Source of the DNA: Zoroaster sp. YZ-2022
Lineage: Eukaryota > Echinodermata > Asteroidea > Forcipulatida > Zoroasteridae
Assembly (NCBI GenBank): GCA_029582265.1
Contig: CM055816.1
Span: 8,948,959 to 9,012,958 of the forward strand
DNA: 64,000 bases
Direction: 5' to 3'
Under the pieces are notes generated by a model. It made no database searches. It worked only from the letters and a program-made list of their open reading frames with translations, and had not been told where the DNA came from. The position numbers were made by a program, and so were the translations under genes. Of the stretch, positions 11,390-23,467 are shown piece by piece; positions within the stretch are counted from its first letter, which is position 1; the number at the start of each line of letters is the position of its first letter.

Positions 11390-12230
11390 TTACCAAATAA
11401 ATATCAAGGGGCATCCTACGTCCAAGCTACTCATTTTGGGGGTATTTATTTCCCCTTGATATTTATCGGATTACACGGCATTTGCTCCCCTTCCTCTCTC
11501 CCCGCCCACCCCTTTCCTCCTCTCCGTCTCCTCACAAAAAGAGGGCGCTGTTTAGGTTGGGTGAACTCTTGCAGTTACACAAGATTTACCCATTCTGAAA
11601 AGCGCCCTCCTATGTCTGACACACCTCAAAAAGTCCAATGGGGTTTCAACGTGTTTCCACATGGTCTGATCATTATATCCTTCGTGCCCCAATTTGGAAC
11701 CAGCAGTGTTAAACCAGTGTTGGATTACGGCCACGATCTCTTGGGGTGTCGGGGGGGGGGGGGAGATTGGCGAGCATAATAGGAAGGCGCTTTCCCCTTC
11801 CTCTAGCTACAGGGTATACACAATGACTTCCTAACCCCTTCCCCGTCCAAGACAGAGACAAGAGACGACTGTGATCCATGTGAAAAGCCCGCCCTCTATC
11901 GATGGATAATTGTATTGGTCACCCCAGTCAAATCTTTAGGGGATATAACCCACATCCCTCATGAAGATTTGAGCTCCTGCCCATTGTTGTAGATTTTGTT
12001 TATCCTAATCTTCAACATTCCAATGACTACCCCTAAACGTATCTTCCTGTCATAACCCCCCCCCCCCCCCCCATGGCCCAACCCACCGCCACCTGAATAA
12101 AACAAATCATTTGGGTTTGAAACATTAATTTGGTTTTTAAAATATAATTATAAAGAAATTCTGAGAAATTAGAAATCATTTTGGAAAATGTTAAGGAAAT
12201 TTCTGAAAATGGCTACCAATGATTTTGCTT
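11390..12230. other. Intergenic DNA, no gene recognised
   Basis: Mixed composition with G and C homopolymers near 11749-11762 and 12057-12072. The open frame at 11456-11779 has no recognisable motif and runs into the G tract, so I do not call it a gene. Confidence 0.5.
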
Positions 12231-12706
12231 TTACGGTACCTTTTGATGGCATCGGATACAGTACAATAGACCGGCGAGCCACGTCGTTGAGTGCGCTAGT
12301 TATTACATTATTGCTTTACCCCAATGGAACCATTATTGGCCATTGTGTATTGTTTGTTCCTCACACATGTCTATCATAGTCACGTTCCCTATTTACAGGC
12401 GGTATCGTTATGATTGGAAACATCACATTGTGAGGAACCTGTCTACTAGTTCAGTTGTACATGTGCCTCATTCTGATTCCCATAGACTACTCATTGCACC
12501 TATGTGATGGGAAGATTAGGTTTACAACGAATATGGATATTTAAGAAATAATAATATTTTTTTGCATTTTCCAAGATGTTTTGGCTAATTGATGTCTGAA
12601 GGGGTTCAAATAAGCCTTGCTATAGATGCAACAAAAATCCCACGTCAGAAAAGTGTTAAGCCTGCTGCTGCTGGTCGCAACTAAATCTATCAGCTAGAAC
12701 AATTAT

Positions 12707-12887
12707 GTTTAGCGGTCTAGCGCACCGAACTCAAGTTCTGGTGTTGCCAGCAGCAGGGTGTGGGTTCGAGCCTCGGTCGTGACACTTGTATCCTTGAGCA
12801 AGGTACTTAATCATAATTGCTTCGTCCTTCGGATGGGACGTAAAGCCGTAGGTCCCGTGTGTTGTATAATGCACGTAAAGTGGATTG
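12707..12887 (+). mobile_element. tRNA-derived SINE family A, 5' part
   Basis: It has AGCGGTCTAGCGCACCGAAC (A-box region), GGTTCGAGCCTC (B box), then the body TCCTTGAGCAAGGTACTTAA and TTCGGATGGGACGTAAAGCC. It is truncated at the 3' end and joined head-to-tail to a second copy. Confidence 0.8.
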
Positions 12888-13226
12888 TCGTGGCCGAGCG
12901 GTCTAGCGCACCGAACTCAAGTTCTGGTGTTGCCAGCAGCAGAGTGTGGGTTCGAGCCCCGGCCGTGACACCTGTGTCCTTGAGCAAGACACTTAACCAT
13001 AATTGCTTCTCTCCACCCAGGGGTTAAATGGGTACCTGTGAAGGCAGAGATGGTTTGCTCTCTATGCGCTAGAAATGGCAGCAATTGAGCTGTATACTCC
13101 CCAGGGAGCTGAGATGATTTATGAGCCTTATGAGCCTTATGAGCAGGGATAATAATATAATGCGCCTTGAGCGCCACTTAGTTGGTGGATACGTGCGCTA
13201 TATAAATCTATACATTATTATTATTA
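12888..13226 (+). mobile_element. tRNA-derived SINE family A, near full length
   Basis: It has TGGCCGAGCGG (A box, Leu/Ser-tRNA like) and GGTTCGAGCCCC (B box, 12949-12960). The body is TCCTTGAGCAAGACACTTAA, and the tail GTGCGCTATATAAATC ends in a TTA microsatellite. The anticodon loop is not that of a functional tRNA, so this is a SINE. The minus-strand copy at 16616-16958 shares the whole body. Confidence 0.88.
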
Positions 13227-14003
13227 CTGTGGGCAATATGATCCATTATAATGTTAAACTCCTTGTTGAATTTAAGCATGGTTAGGGATAAGCTCCATCT
13301 TACCAGAGCACACACAGCCTAGACTGTGTTTGGCGTCAGTGAAACCCGTTTTGATAGTATCAATTCTGCCTTTTTGTAAGAGCGCCCTCTTGAGTTCAGA
13401 TGTCACTGAAGTGGATGATGTATAACATGTACAAAGGTTTTCGTCCAAATGTTCTTTGTACCACGTGTCTTTCTTTGTGTATGCATTTCTCTATGAGTTA
13501 GCTTTGGCTTATTCAAGAAAACAAATTTTGAACTTTATGAAAATAATATTTTTCATGAATTCATCCCGTTTTTTTTTTAAATGATGATATTGTCAATTAA
13601 TTGTAAATATCAAATCGTCGCATTTTTTACATAGTGACGAACCGGGAAAAATGCATTACGATTAACTCTCGGGAAATGACTGTTTTCATTATTGTAATTT
13701 GATACTGTAAACAATCAAGGTCACTAAGTGTGAAAATTATTAATAATTTGTTTATCTTTGGACTACTGAAGTAAGTAGAATATCAACTAAAGGTTATCAG
13801 TTTTATTGGTAAATATTGTGCGCTCGGTTATCAAAACAAGTCAAAACAAGACCCGTTGTCAGGTGATGACGTTGGGGTCTTTTATAAGGTTTGTTGTAAA
13901 AATGTGGCACGCACGCGGGCCTTTACCGTCCAGCATGTTTTAAGTCGGACACAATTCGCTGATAGTTTCTTGGCTTTGTTAATGTGTTAATAAGTACCTG
14001 GTT

Positions 14004-14205
14004 CACTCTTAAAACTAAAGTGTTGAATCAACATTTTAAATAGTTCAGTCAGTGACAACTCTTCATAAAGTTGGATTTAACTTTAAAAAAGTGTTGAATT
14101 AACATTAATAAAGTTAGACTTAACTTGACTCCGTGTTAATTCAACACTTTCTTTGAGTTGCATTTGACTTTATCAGGTTGATTCAACAATTTAGTTTTTA
14201 GAGTG
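14004..14205. mobile_element. MITE, 202 bp, about 28-bp inverted ends
   Basis: The left end CACTCTTAAAACTAAAGTGT and the reversed right end CACTCTAAAAACTAAATTGT match closely and continue into GTTGAATCAAC on both sides. No clear target duplication is seen. The interior repeats GTTGAATTAAC-type words. Confidence 0.8.
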
Positions 14206-14519
14206 TTGGTACTTTGCTGTGTTTGCTTTGTTTAAAATGTTGATTATCTATGTGTAACGATGGCTTGAACTTATTCGTCACTATGTAAAAATTCAAATGC
14301 CGCGTGGTCGCCTATTTGTCACTTCAACACAGGCACAGCGTATATGCTTATACTTTCTTATTCATCACTGTGTAAAAAAACAGAAGTGCCGCCGGTGCTT
14401 ATTCGCCACCCATGTACGTACTCTGTAAGGCCGATATTACCAATAAGTATCAACAAATGAATGCACTTCTTAACGAAAAGATGTAAATACCTTAGATCCA
14501 TGTTTTTTTTGGTGTTATA

Positions 14520-14790
14520 TTGCAAAACAAACTAAAACTTGATGTTTTCTACAGATTACGCTGCTCAGTCTGTGGTACCAGCCGTACGTGCACAGTGAAC
14601 GGTAACAAATCTATTATGCAAGATGACCCCATAGGGATGAGCAGATTCTTGTTCGTTACTTTAAAACAAATTGACATAGGAATACAAATCCAGATATTGG
14701 ATAGCGAAACAAAAGCAGAAGTGACTTTCTTAACTCACAACAAAAATCATGGAAAAACTCACTGAAATTTGCCAAGGCCGCGTTGGAATT
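14520..14790 (+). repeat. Duplicated exon-like segment (paralogue of 17032-17890)
   Basis: Both copies start TTGCAAAACAAACTAAAAAC-like, have a splice-acceptor-like TTTTCTACAG, and then share a short open stretch containing SRFLFVTLKQIDIG. The reading frame differs upstream of that motif, so it is not a conserved protein. This copy is the empty site for the insertion at 17208. Confidence 0.6.
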
Positions 14791-15000
14791 GATTGCCCAT
14801 TAACGAAAGCGAAAATAACAAACTTCTACAATATCCTTTGCGCATCGATGATTGTTAATTTGACTGCATCAATCGCGAAAAGATACGAAACATTAAATTT
14901 TAGGATGACATAGTTGAAGTCATGAATGCCGAAAAACGAAATAAAACTAAATGTAGTATGATATGAACGAAATAATAATTAATTGATTTAATTTTGCCTT

Positions 15001-15147
15001 ACACCGACGTGTGTATAGCACTGTATGCTCAGTGCTTTCCGAGTGTCTGTGAAAAAACTACACAGGCGACTCGGGCGGGATTCGAACCCACGACCTCCTC
15101 CTTACTCGTGCAGACGTCTTACCTCTCGACCACCGAGCATGCCCGAT
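15001..15147 (-). mobile_element. SINE family C, inverted
   Basis: On the minus strand a tRNA-like head (GTCGAGAGGTAAGACGTCTG, B box GGGTTCGAATCCC) is followed by the tail CAGACACTCGGAAAGCACTG and ends CGTCGGTGT. Family members or parts lie at 3258, 24426, 51462 and 56845. Confidence 0.75.
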
Positions 15148-15696
15148 GACGATTGGCCGGCTAGAATCCTATATAGCAGCGGGTTCCGCGATATATATAA
15201 TTTCACCAATCTAGAAATAATAATTGTTTGAAATCAATTAAATTAAACGCAACAGTATATAAAAAGAAACCATGGATTGATTGGATCACTAAAACGGCGT
15301 GAATTTGAATATTCTTGAACGAAAATTAACAAAAAGGTTTTGAAATTGGACGGGAAAACCTATATTATCCCCAGACAAAATGCGATGTCTCTGACAGGTA
15401 TATAGCCCGCCCTCTATCACCATTATTGTTTCATCAGTTAGGGGTTGATTCAGCGTTGGAGAAAGAACGCACGTAATAGCGTATAAATCTACTCGTATGA
15501 CGATGAAAATGATGAATTGCACCCTTTGCACATCAATTTATCATACGTTATTAGTTAGCCCCCTTGTTTGGCAGTATAACCCCGCCCCTTTATCTACACC
15601 CAGGATCCACCCCTGTATTACATTATCGTTTTACACCAATGGAATAATAATTACCCATTGTGTATTGTTTGTTCCTCACACATGTCTACCTTAAGC

Positions 15697-16020
15697 CCCA
15701 GTCACACATTCACGATTTTGCCCGGAATTCCCACGAGTTGGAAAATCGGGGATATCCGTGGTATATCCGTGGTGAGACCCTACTGGCAACGTGGTCATTT
15801 TTGAGTAATCTTGAGTGTTCTTGGAACATCTTGATAGCCTCCCGATAGTTTTGGATATGTTCAAAACCATCGTGAGTCACCCACGATTTTTTGAATTCTT
15901 GAGGCATTCTTACACCAGTCGTGAGGGGATCGTCAATAGCCGTACGGGCACCGTAGACAAGGTCGGGATACTCGGGGATATTCTTGGGGTAATCGTGCCA
16001 CCTGGCAAGTACGGTTGTTA
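15697..16020 (+). repeat. Unassigned repeat-like insert
   Basis: Starts AAGCCCCAGTCACACATTCA and is rich in CACGA/TCGTG words. It is present only in the right copy of the segmental duplication. It may be a piece of a DNA transposon, but no matching inverted end was found. Confidence 0.35.
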
Positions 16021-16615
16021 AACTTACACTGCACTAATACAACTGCAAACATGTGATGGATTTTATTTTCAATTGTTTGTATTTCATTTGTATAAGTGCT
16101 TATGTTTGAAAGCTATATACAGAGCACACACAGCCCAAACTGTGTTTGGCGTCAGTGAAACCCGTTTTGAAAGGATCAATTCTGCCTTCATGTAAGAGCG
16201 CCCTCTTGAGTTCAGATGTATTTAAAGGGATGAAGTATAACATGTACAAAGGTTTTTGTCCTAATGTTCTATATACCACGTGTCTTTCTTTAAGTATGCA
16301 TTTATTACTTTGTAATAAAAAAGTGCGGCCGGCGCTTATTCGTCACCCATGTACTTACTCTGTAAGGCCGATATTATAGTCCGTGGTTATAGCTGGTACC
16401 AGCCGTCCGCGCACAGTGATGACTTGAACGTATTCGTCACTATGTACAAATCAAATGCCGCGTGGTCGCCTATTCGTCACGCCAACTCACGCACAGCGTA
16501 TGCCTATTCTTTCTTATTCATTACTTTCTTATTCATTCATTACATTAAAAAAAAAAACACACAACAACAACAACAGAAGTGCCGCTTATTCGTCACCTCT
16601 GTAAGGCCAATATTA

Positions 16616-16958
16616 ACAATAATAATAATAATGGCGGCATTTTAAAGCGCTCTCACAGCGCTGTACGTTATTACCCCCTGCACATCAGGCGCATAAATCA
16701 TTCCTGAAACCATCTCAGCTCCCTGGGGAGTATACAGCTCAATTGCTGCCATTTCGGCGTATATAGGGCTAATCAAACACAACAACCAACTCTGCCCTCA
16801 CAGGTACCCATTTACCCCTGGGTGGAGAGAAGCAATTATGGTAAAGTGAGCTCAAGGACACGAGCACCACGGTCGCGGTCAGGATTCGAACCCACATTCT
16901 GACGACTCGGCCATCAGAACACAAAACCGATACACTAAACCGCTCGACCACGGCACTA
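16616..16958 (-). mobile_element. tRNA-derived SINE family A, full length
   Basis: On the minus strand: TGGTCGAGCGG (A box), GGGTTCGAATCC (B box, about 16882-16893), then the body and the CTCCCCAGGGAGCTGAGATG region shared with 12888-13226. It ends in an ATT microsatellite at 16616-16632. Confidence 0.88.
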
Positions 16959-17207
16959 CCAATAAATATCGATAAATGAATGCACTTCCTAAAGATGTAA
17001 ATACCTTAGATACATGTTTTTTTTTATTACATTGCAAAACAAACTAAAAACTTTATGTTTTCTACAGATGACGCTGCTCAGTCTGTCCGTGGTTATAGCT
17101 GGTACCAGCCGTCTGCGCACAGTGAAGGGGAACAAATCTGGTCTTCAAGATGACGCCATAGGGATAAGCAGATTCTTGTTCGTTACTTTAAAACAAATTG
17201 ACATAGG

Positions 17208-17722
17208 TAAGACTAATTGCGGTGACACCATGTGGAATCTCAATTGAGTAGTAATTAGTTCTGACAAGAACTGGGGGTACAACTCGACGTTTCGATCAGT
17301 ATGCTCTGATCGTCCTCAGGAGAATGCCGGACTCTGGAAAATGCTGCTGCTTAAGTAGACTGCTGGAGGATCATCCCACCCTCCTTCCCCTGTGCTTGTT
17401 AACAACTGATTCAGTTCAGTGAGCACACACTCCTCTCCCCCAACCCCTAGGATCCTAGTCTCATAGTTTCCCGCCTGCGCGCCTCAACGAACTAATCCTC
17501 CAGCATCCATTCATGGGATGATCCTCCAGCAGTCTACTTAAGCAGCAGCATTTTCCTGAGTCCGGCATTCTCCTGAGGACGATCAGAGCATACTGATCAA
17601 AACGTCGAGTTGTACCCCCAGTTCTTTTCAGAACTAATTACTACTCAATTAAGATTCCACATGGTGTCACCGCAATTAGTCTTACTTATCATCCTCACCA
17701 TGCAAAGCTACAAGTTTTACCT
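17208..17722. mobile_element. Foldback element with ~170-bp inverted arms and 13-bp target duplication
   Basis: Arms 17208-17379 and 17515-17684 are inverted copies with few mismatches; both contain ACTCGACGTTT and TGCTGCTGCTTAAGTAGACT. The loop is about 135 bases and non-coding, and a 38-base asymmetric tail (to 17722) follows the right arm. AAATTGACATAGG flanks both sides (17195-17207 and 17723-17735). The paralogue near 14668-14690 has it once, uninterrupted. Confidence 0.88.
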
Positions 17723-18059
17723 AAATTGACATAGGAATAAAAATCCAGATATTGGATGGCGAAACAAAAGCACAAGTTTCGAAAAAATAGGCCTTAGTGA
17801 CTATCGAACTCACAACAACAAACATCATGGAAAAACTCGCTGAAATTTGCCAAGGCCGCGTTAGAATTGATTGCCCATTAACGAAAGCGAAAATACATGT
17901 GCCTCATTCTGATTCCCATAGACTTGTGTACAGGAAAGCAAAGATGGCTGCGGTTTATTAATTAAAGGTCTATTACACCTATAGGATGGAAAGATTCGGT
18001 TGAGAAGAGATCTTGTTGAATTTGAGAATGGTTAGTGATAAGGCCCATCATATCCGTTA

Positions 18060-18880
18060 TTCTGACATAGTCCTTAAGATAATCAAGCTGGCGACCGTAC
18101 TTAACCCAAATGTCAATACTTTTATTTTTAAGAACAGAGGCCTAACACATACATATGTACATCTTGTGGTGTTTTAATTTACCGATCTAATTAAAAATAT
18201 CTGATCACTTCACATGCCTTGAATTTCGTCCTCGTAGGAGCATAGGTAGAAGCAAAACTATTTTCCCTCAAGGAACTTTTCCATTACATCAAAATGGATA
18301 GTATGAGGATAGTATAGTTGACATCGACCTCGTGCAAGTAAACTAGACATGCATGGTCAATTTGCCATGACTTTATTGTTTTTAATTTAAAGCAATCATT
18401 GCTTGCCAGGAAGTCGTCTTATCCATGCTTTAATAGATCCTCATCACATTGAGGCCATATTTGTCTGGTAACCTGACAGCTAATCATAAATCACTATGAG
18501 TTTGCAAGGCACCACACTATTTAAGACAAGAGCATCAGGGAACCAAAATTGACCATTCTTGAATGAAGTTCAGTTTGTCTATGAAATGAACAAATATCCA
18601 CAAAGCAAGATATTGACTGTCCGGCAGTGTTTTGTAACAATGATCTGTTCTGCCTTTTTAAAATTAGTTTTATTTGATGTATATTAAATTTTATTTGTTG
18701 TTTTCTTGTATTATTGTGATTTGTTTTAAATGTAATTCGTCATTTTGCAGTTTTGATTCCAACTATTAGAAAATAACGGATTCCTTTTGTATGCATTTTA
18801 AATTATTCCTTTTTTGTCCACACTTAAGGGGACAACAAAATTATGCACTTATGAAATATTTAATATTAAATTAATATAAT
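18060..18880. other. Intergenic DNA, no gene recognised
   Basis: AT-rich single-copy-looking sequence between the two duplicated blocks. No motif or gene was seen. Confidence 0.5.
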
Positions 18881-20370
18881 TATGAATTTTCATGAAGCTT
18901 GTTCAAGCAGGGACCTTATTATTCATAATGTTATAGGCACAGTAAACGTTAAACTCCCAAAAGGACATGTACACAAGAATCTTATTTATATTATAAATAC
19001 TTTCTTAGTAATTAAGTCTTTAGTTTATGTTTTAATTAAAATATTGAATATTTGTAAAATATTTCCACAGAATTCCACAACTTGGGGACCTTCATGGTCA
19101 ATTTCTTTGAGTAAGAGTGGTTGGAGGAAATGATTAATGTTAGTCATCACATTGCCTGGTAAATTGTTGGTATATAGTCATGCACACTTAACAACACTAT
19201 TGAACATGGAGCAAATAGAGTCGGGCAATTTATTTGTATAACGTTGGAAAACGAAGGCCCCTAACTGAAGAAGATTATGTTATTTAATATACAAGTAAAT
19301 TATAATGAAAAATTATAATGAAGACACACAACACAGAGTAGGCCTAATATAAATTTTTGTTGAATTTAATATTGTTGTTTTAAAGGTAGGTAATAGAAGT
19401 GATATTTAAAAAAAAATTGTTTTTAAATACCTATGAATGTTAATGTACAACTTAGTTGGTATAAAGATGATGATGGTATAAATCTTCACAATAAACTATT
19501 TAGTCTGAGGAACTGCTATTTTAAAGAAAGATATTATTTCCAAAATGTTTTTTCCCCTAAAGTTGATGATAACTATAAATGTATTAAACAGAATTAAAAT
19601 AAAAATGATTCACAGAGAAGCAGTTTTGCTAACATTTTACAAATATTGTTGTTTCATCCCTTCAACATTGCATATAATGAATCTGCCCTAAACTTTCATA
19701 CCCGGGCCTGAGAATTGAACGTAAACATGTGACAAATGAATGCCAATTGATAAAATTGAATTCTTGATCGATCACTTAAGACTGGTTCTTTTGAAATTGA
19801 ATGAACTTAACAACACTTTCAATTGGAACGTACTTATTTTATCAATGAGTTGGGTTAAATGACGATAGAATGATCAACTTATAAGTTTGAATGTATATTT
19901 TTGCTGATTGAATGATGACGTAAAGGAGCATTCATTTCATATCATATTTAATGAGTCGCGTATTAAATTGAATGCACTTTTTTAATTCATCTGAAAAACC
20001 TATAATAAAATGGATAAAATGAACAACCTTAAACAAATAACTGTGATGCTCATGGGTCTTCATGTAGGGTATACATTTATTTTAATATCATGATCCATCC
20101 TCTCGCTGAGTCATTTGAAATGTACTCTATATGATTAACATTTATTTCATTTAGGATATTCATATATTTAATTTAATTCATTTACTTCACAATGTGTTTC
20201 CAAAGAATTTGCATTTAGTAAAACTAATTATTGTGCTTACAAATGAAGAAGGGCAATAAAGTTGTTCTTCAAATGTTTATTAATAAAGGTCTCCAGTTTC
20301 TGGTCATAGGTCGGCTTCAAAATCGGTGCAGTGACATACTAAGAGAGGCCTCACAAATCAGGCAAATCTA

Positions 20371-20640
20371 TGGTTACATATCGTTTCAAATTGAACACCG
20401 GCGTTTTCACAGCCAACCAGCGCGGCAAGCGTCAGTCCGGTCACCGGGGAACCCCGGAGACCTCGCTCGGCTTCGCCGAAGCCGTTTACGTACACTGGCT
20501 ACAGTGTGTGAAACTACCACACTGTGTATGGATGTAGGTGTGATGAATGGTTTGGGAAGCCTCCTTTTAATTATTGAACTACCCAAACTTCCCCCTGTGG
20601 AAAATGTATTAAATTTGTTGATTTCGTATCCCTCTTAATA
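20371..20640 (+). repeat. Repeat module A (copy 2)
   Basis: It includes the GGCTTC-GCC-GAAGCC hairpin and, next to it, ACAGTGTG...CACACTGT, a perfect 8-bp stem with a 9-base loop. The open frame across it is shared by DNA homology among copies and shows no known domain. Confidence 0.8.
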
Positions 20641-20739
20641 ATTTTGTTTTTCCATTAATAAATTAAATTGTAACTAATTTCTTGTTGAAATAAAAGTTGA
20701 TCTCATTATGTAATTGGAAAGACGTTTTTTTCTACAAAT

Positions 20740-21260
20740 TTATTTCTTGATCTGGTGCTGATGGCTAGTATACATATAGTTAACATGTAACTTGTTCTTT
20801 GTTTCAAATTGAACACCAGCGTTTTCTCACCCTGCCAGCGAGGCAAGAGCCAGTCCGGACACCGGGACGGAAATCCTGAAGACCTCGCTCGAATATACTC
20901 AAATGTGTATGCACGTGTATTTGTATATGCGTGTATATACATATACGTGCACACGAAAAACACGCACGTGCCTCGGAATTTTCCCTTTCAGATACGAATA
21001 GCTCAGAAATATAATTCTTTGATACATCAATTGATATGGGCAGATACTGCAGTCCTCGCCAAAGATAATTACGTTGATATAATGTCTACAATTACATCGG
21101 GACAGCAAAACTGAGTCAAAAAGTTATAACAAAAAGTTATAAAGATGTTTATTTTTCTTTTATTGTGAACAAGGTGATACATCAAACTAGAGATGTTTCT
21201 CTTTTTGAGCAGACCTCAGATCTGCCTGTATATATTCCGTAAGTGCTCCTGCTAATAATT
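20740..21260 (+). repeat. Repeat module B (copy 2)
   Basis: Module B with its downstream block: an alternating purine-pyrimidine stretch of ACGTGTATATACATATACGTG type, then CAG-ATACGAATAGCTCA, then TATTGTGAACAAGGTGATAC. Confidence 0.8.
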
Positions 21261-23467
21261 ATGCAAAATTATTGTGGTTTGATCTAATTTTATAATAACA
21301 AGAAATCGCATCCTCTTCTAGTGATCCTCAGATTGCTGCTTCCCAGGTTGTATTTTATTTATTTATTTCTGATATTTTATCAGAATTGGTATATGTGCCA
21401 ATTATATTTGTGAGCTCAATTCTTGCACACATGCCAGGGTGAGAGATAATTTCCCCTCACCCAATACACTGTTTTTGTTTTACTAAAAAAATATTTTTTT
21501 CAAAAGTTTTAAATTAATAAAATTTTTGAGGGGATCACCATAAATCAATCTGTTATTATCATGTACATCACTCTGTGAGTGATTTAGTTCAAACATTTGG
21601 CATAGCAACCCTCTCCCACCGATCGGTGTGTTATACTAACTTTTAGCAAATCATGAATGTTGTGTAGCATTTTTGATACATGGTTCACTGTTAGAAGTTT
21701 GAACATGCATTTCAACATGCAAATATTCAATATTAATTGATTCATATCAAGTGTAGTTTTATAGTGTAGCAGTGTAGTTTTGACACAATGGCTAGTTAAT
21801 TGTACCAGCCTACAAGGAATTGTTCCCTTCTTTTTTTTAGAAACCCATGCACCGCTGTCGATTTGGTATATTGTGTATGATTACAATATCTATTCATTGC
21901 AACGATTATACACTGTATATATTTTGCTTATTCAAGGACCACAAATTTCAAGTTGCTTTTTGTTTCTTTGTTATAGAAACCCGTGCACCGGTGCTGATTG
22001 TGTATATTGTACGGTATATCAACATAATGGCACGTAATGATTACAATTAGACCCATTCATTGCAACAATCATACTGTGTATAAGGCATCAGCCAGCGTCA
22101 CTGGCACTGCCTATGGGGACTCCGCATGAAATGGATGGATCAAGAGAGAGTTAAAGAAAACAAATTGTTGTTCTATGTGATAAATAACTCCTGAACCAAT
22201 CCAAGGCGAAATCCACGCACACCGTAATGCTCTAATATTCAATATTTGTAAAAGATTGCCACAGAATTCCACAACTTGAGGACCTTCATTGTCAGTTTCT
22301 TTGAGTAAGAGTGGTTGGAGGAAATTATTAATGTTAACCATCAAATTGCCTGGTAAATAGTCATAATACACTTAACAGCAATATTGAACATGGAGCAAAT
22401 AGAGTCGGGCAATTTATTTGTGTAACGTTGAAAAACGAAGGACCCTAACTGAAGAAGATATATATTATTTAATATACAAGTAAATAATAATGAAAAATTA
22501 TAATGAAGACACACAACACAGAGTAGACCTAAAATAAGTTTTTTTGAATTTAATATTTTTGTCTTAAAGGTAGGTTATAGAACTGATATTAAAAAAAAAA
22601 ATATAAAAAAAATACCTATGAATGTTAATGTACAACTTAGTTGGTATAAAGATGATGATGGTATCAATCTTCACAATAAAGTATTTAGTCTGAGGAACTG
22701 CCATTAGGAATGTATTAAACAAAATTCAAATAAAAATGATTCCAAGAGAAGCAGTTTTGCTAACATTTTACAAATATCGTTTTTCCATCCCTTCAACATT
22801 GTATATAATGAATCTGTCCTAAACTTTCATACCCGGGCCTGAGAAAAGTACAAATGTGACAAATGAATGCCAATTTAAAAAAAATGAATTATTGATCAAT
22901 CGCTTGTGACTGGTTCTTTTGAAATTGAATGAACTTAACGACACTGTCAATTGGAACTTACTTATTTTATCAATGAGATGGGTTAAATGACGATAGAATG
23001 CTCAACTTATGAATTTTAATTTATCTTTTTGCTGATTGAATGATGATGTGAAGGAGCATTCATTTTCATATCATATTTAATGAGTCGCGTATTAAATTGA
23101 ATGCACTTTTTTTAATTCATCTGAAAAACCTATATTAAAATGGATAAAATAAACAAATAACTGTGATGCTCATGGGTCTTCATGTAGGGTAAACATTTAT
23201 TTTAATATCATGATCCATCCTCTCGCTGAGTCATTTGTAATGTACTCTATATGATTAACATTTATTTCATTTAGGATTTTCATATATTTACTTTAATTCA
23301 TTTACTTCACAATGTATTTCCAAAGAATTTGCATTCAGTAAAATTAATTATTGTGCTTACAAATGAAGAAGGTCAATCAAATTGTTCTTCCATTAATAAC
23401 TTAAATGTTTATTAATTTCTTGTTGAAATAAAAATTGATCTCATTATGTCATTGGAAATACGTTTTT

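Larger units (their letters stand above)
12240..15590 (+). repeat. Segmental tandem duplication, left copy
   Basis: Blocks recur in the same order downstream. ATTGTGTATTGTTTGTTCCT at about 12340 recurs at 15658. AGAGCACACACAGCC at 13306 recurs at about 16119. The segment from 14520 recurs from 17032, and ACATGTGCCTCATTCTGATT at about 12459 recurs at 17895. Offsets run from 2.5 to 5.4 kb because insertions and partial units differ between the copies. Confidence 0.75.
15591..18060 (+). repeat. Segmental tandem duplication, right copy
   Basis: Right-hand counterpart of 12240-15590. It also carries an inverted SINE (16616-16958), a foldback element (17208-17722) and an unrelated insert at about 15700-16020 that has no match in the left copy. 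Confidence 0.7.
18900..21640 (+). repeat. Composite repeat, copy 1 (no LINE inside)
   Basis: It contains, in order, GGGACC..TTCATAATGTTAT, the AGAATTCCACAACTTGGGGA block (19068), an ATGAAGAAGGGCAATAAAGT block (20243), module A (20371), module B (20740) and the TTTATTGTGAACAAGGT block (21159). The same blocks in the same order occur in copies 2 and 3, where a dead LINE sits between them. Confidence 0.8.

Noticed and set aside
14520..14765. Host exon encoding SRFLFVTLKQIDIG, duplicated at 17.0 kb
   Set aside because: The frame is not kept between the copies upstream of the motif and there are no neighbouring exons. It is probably repeat DNA with a chance splice-like site.
15060..15140. Possible tRNA gene on the minus strand
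   Set aside because: The B box is good, but the acceptor stem and anticodon arm do not form and a SINE tail follows, so it is a tRNA-derived SINE.
20231..20638. Open frame of 90-135 codons conserved in several repeat copies (also near 24842, 28786, 30834)
   Set aside because: The conservation is that of the repeat DNA itself. Starts and lengths differ and no domain is recognised, so there is no evidence of selection on the protein.
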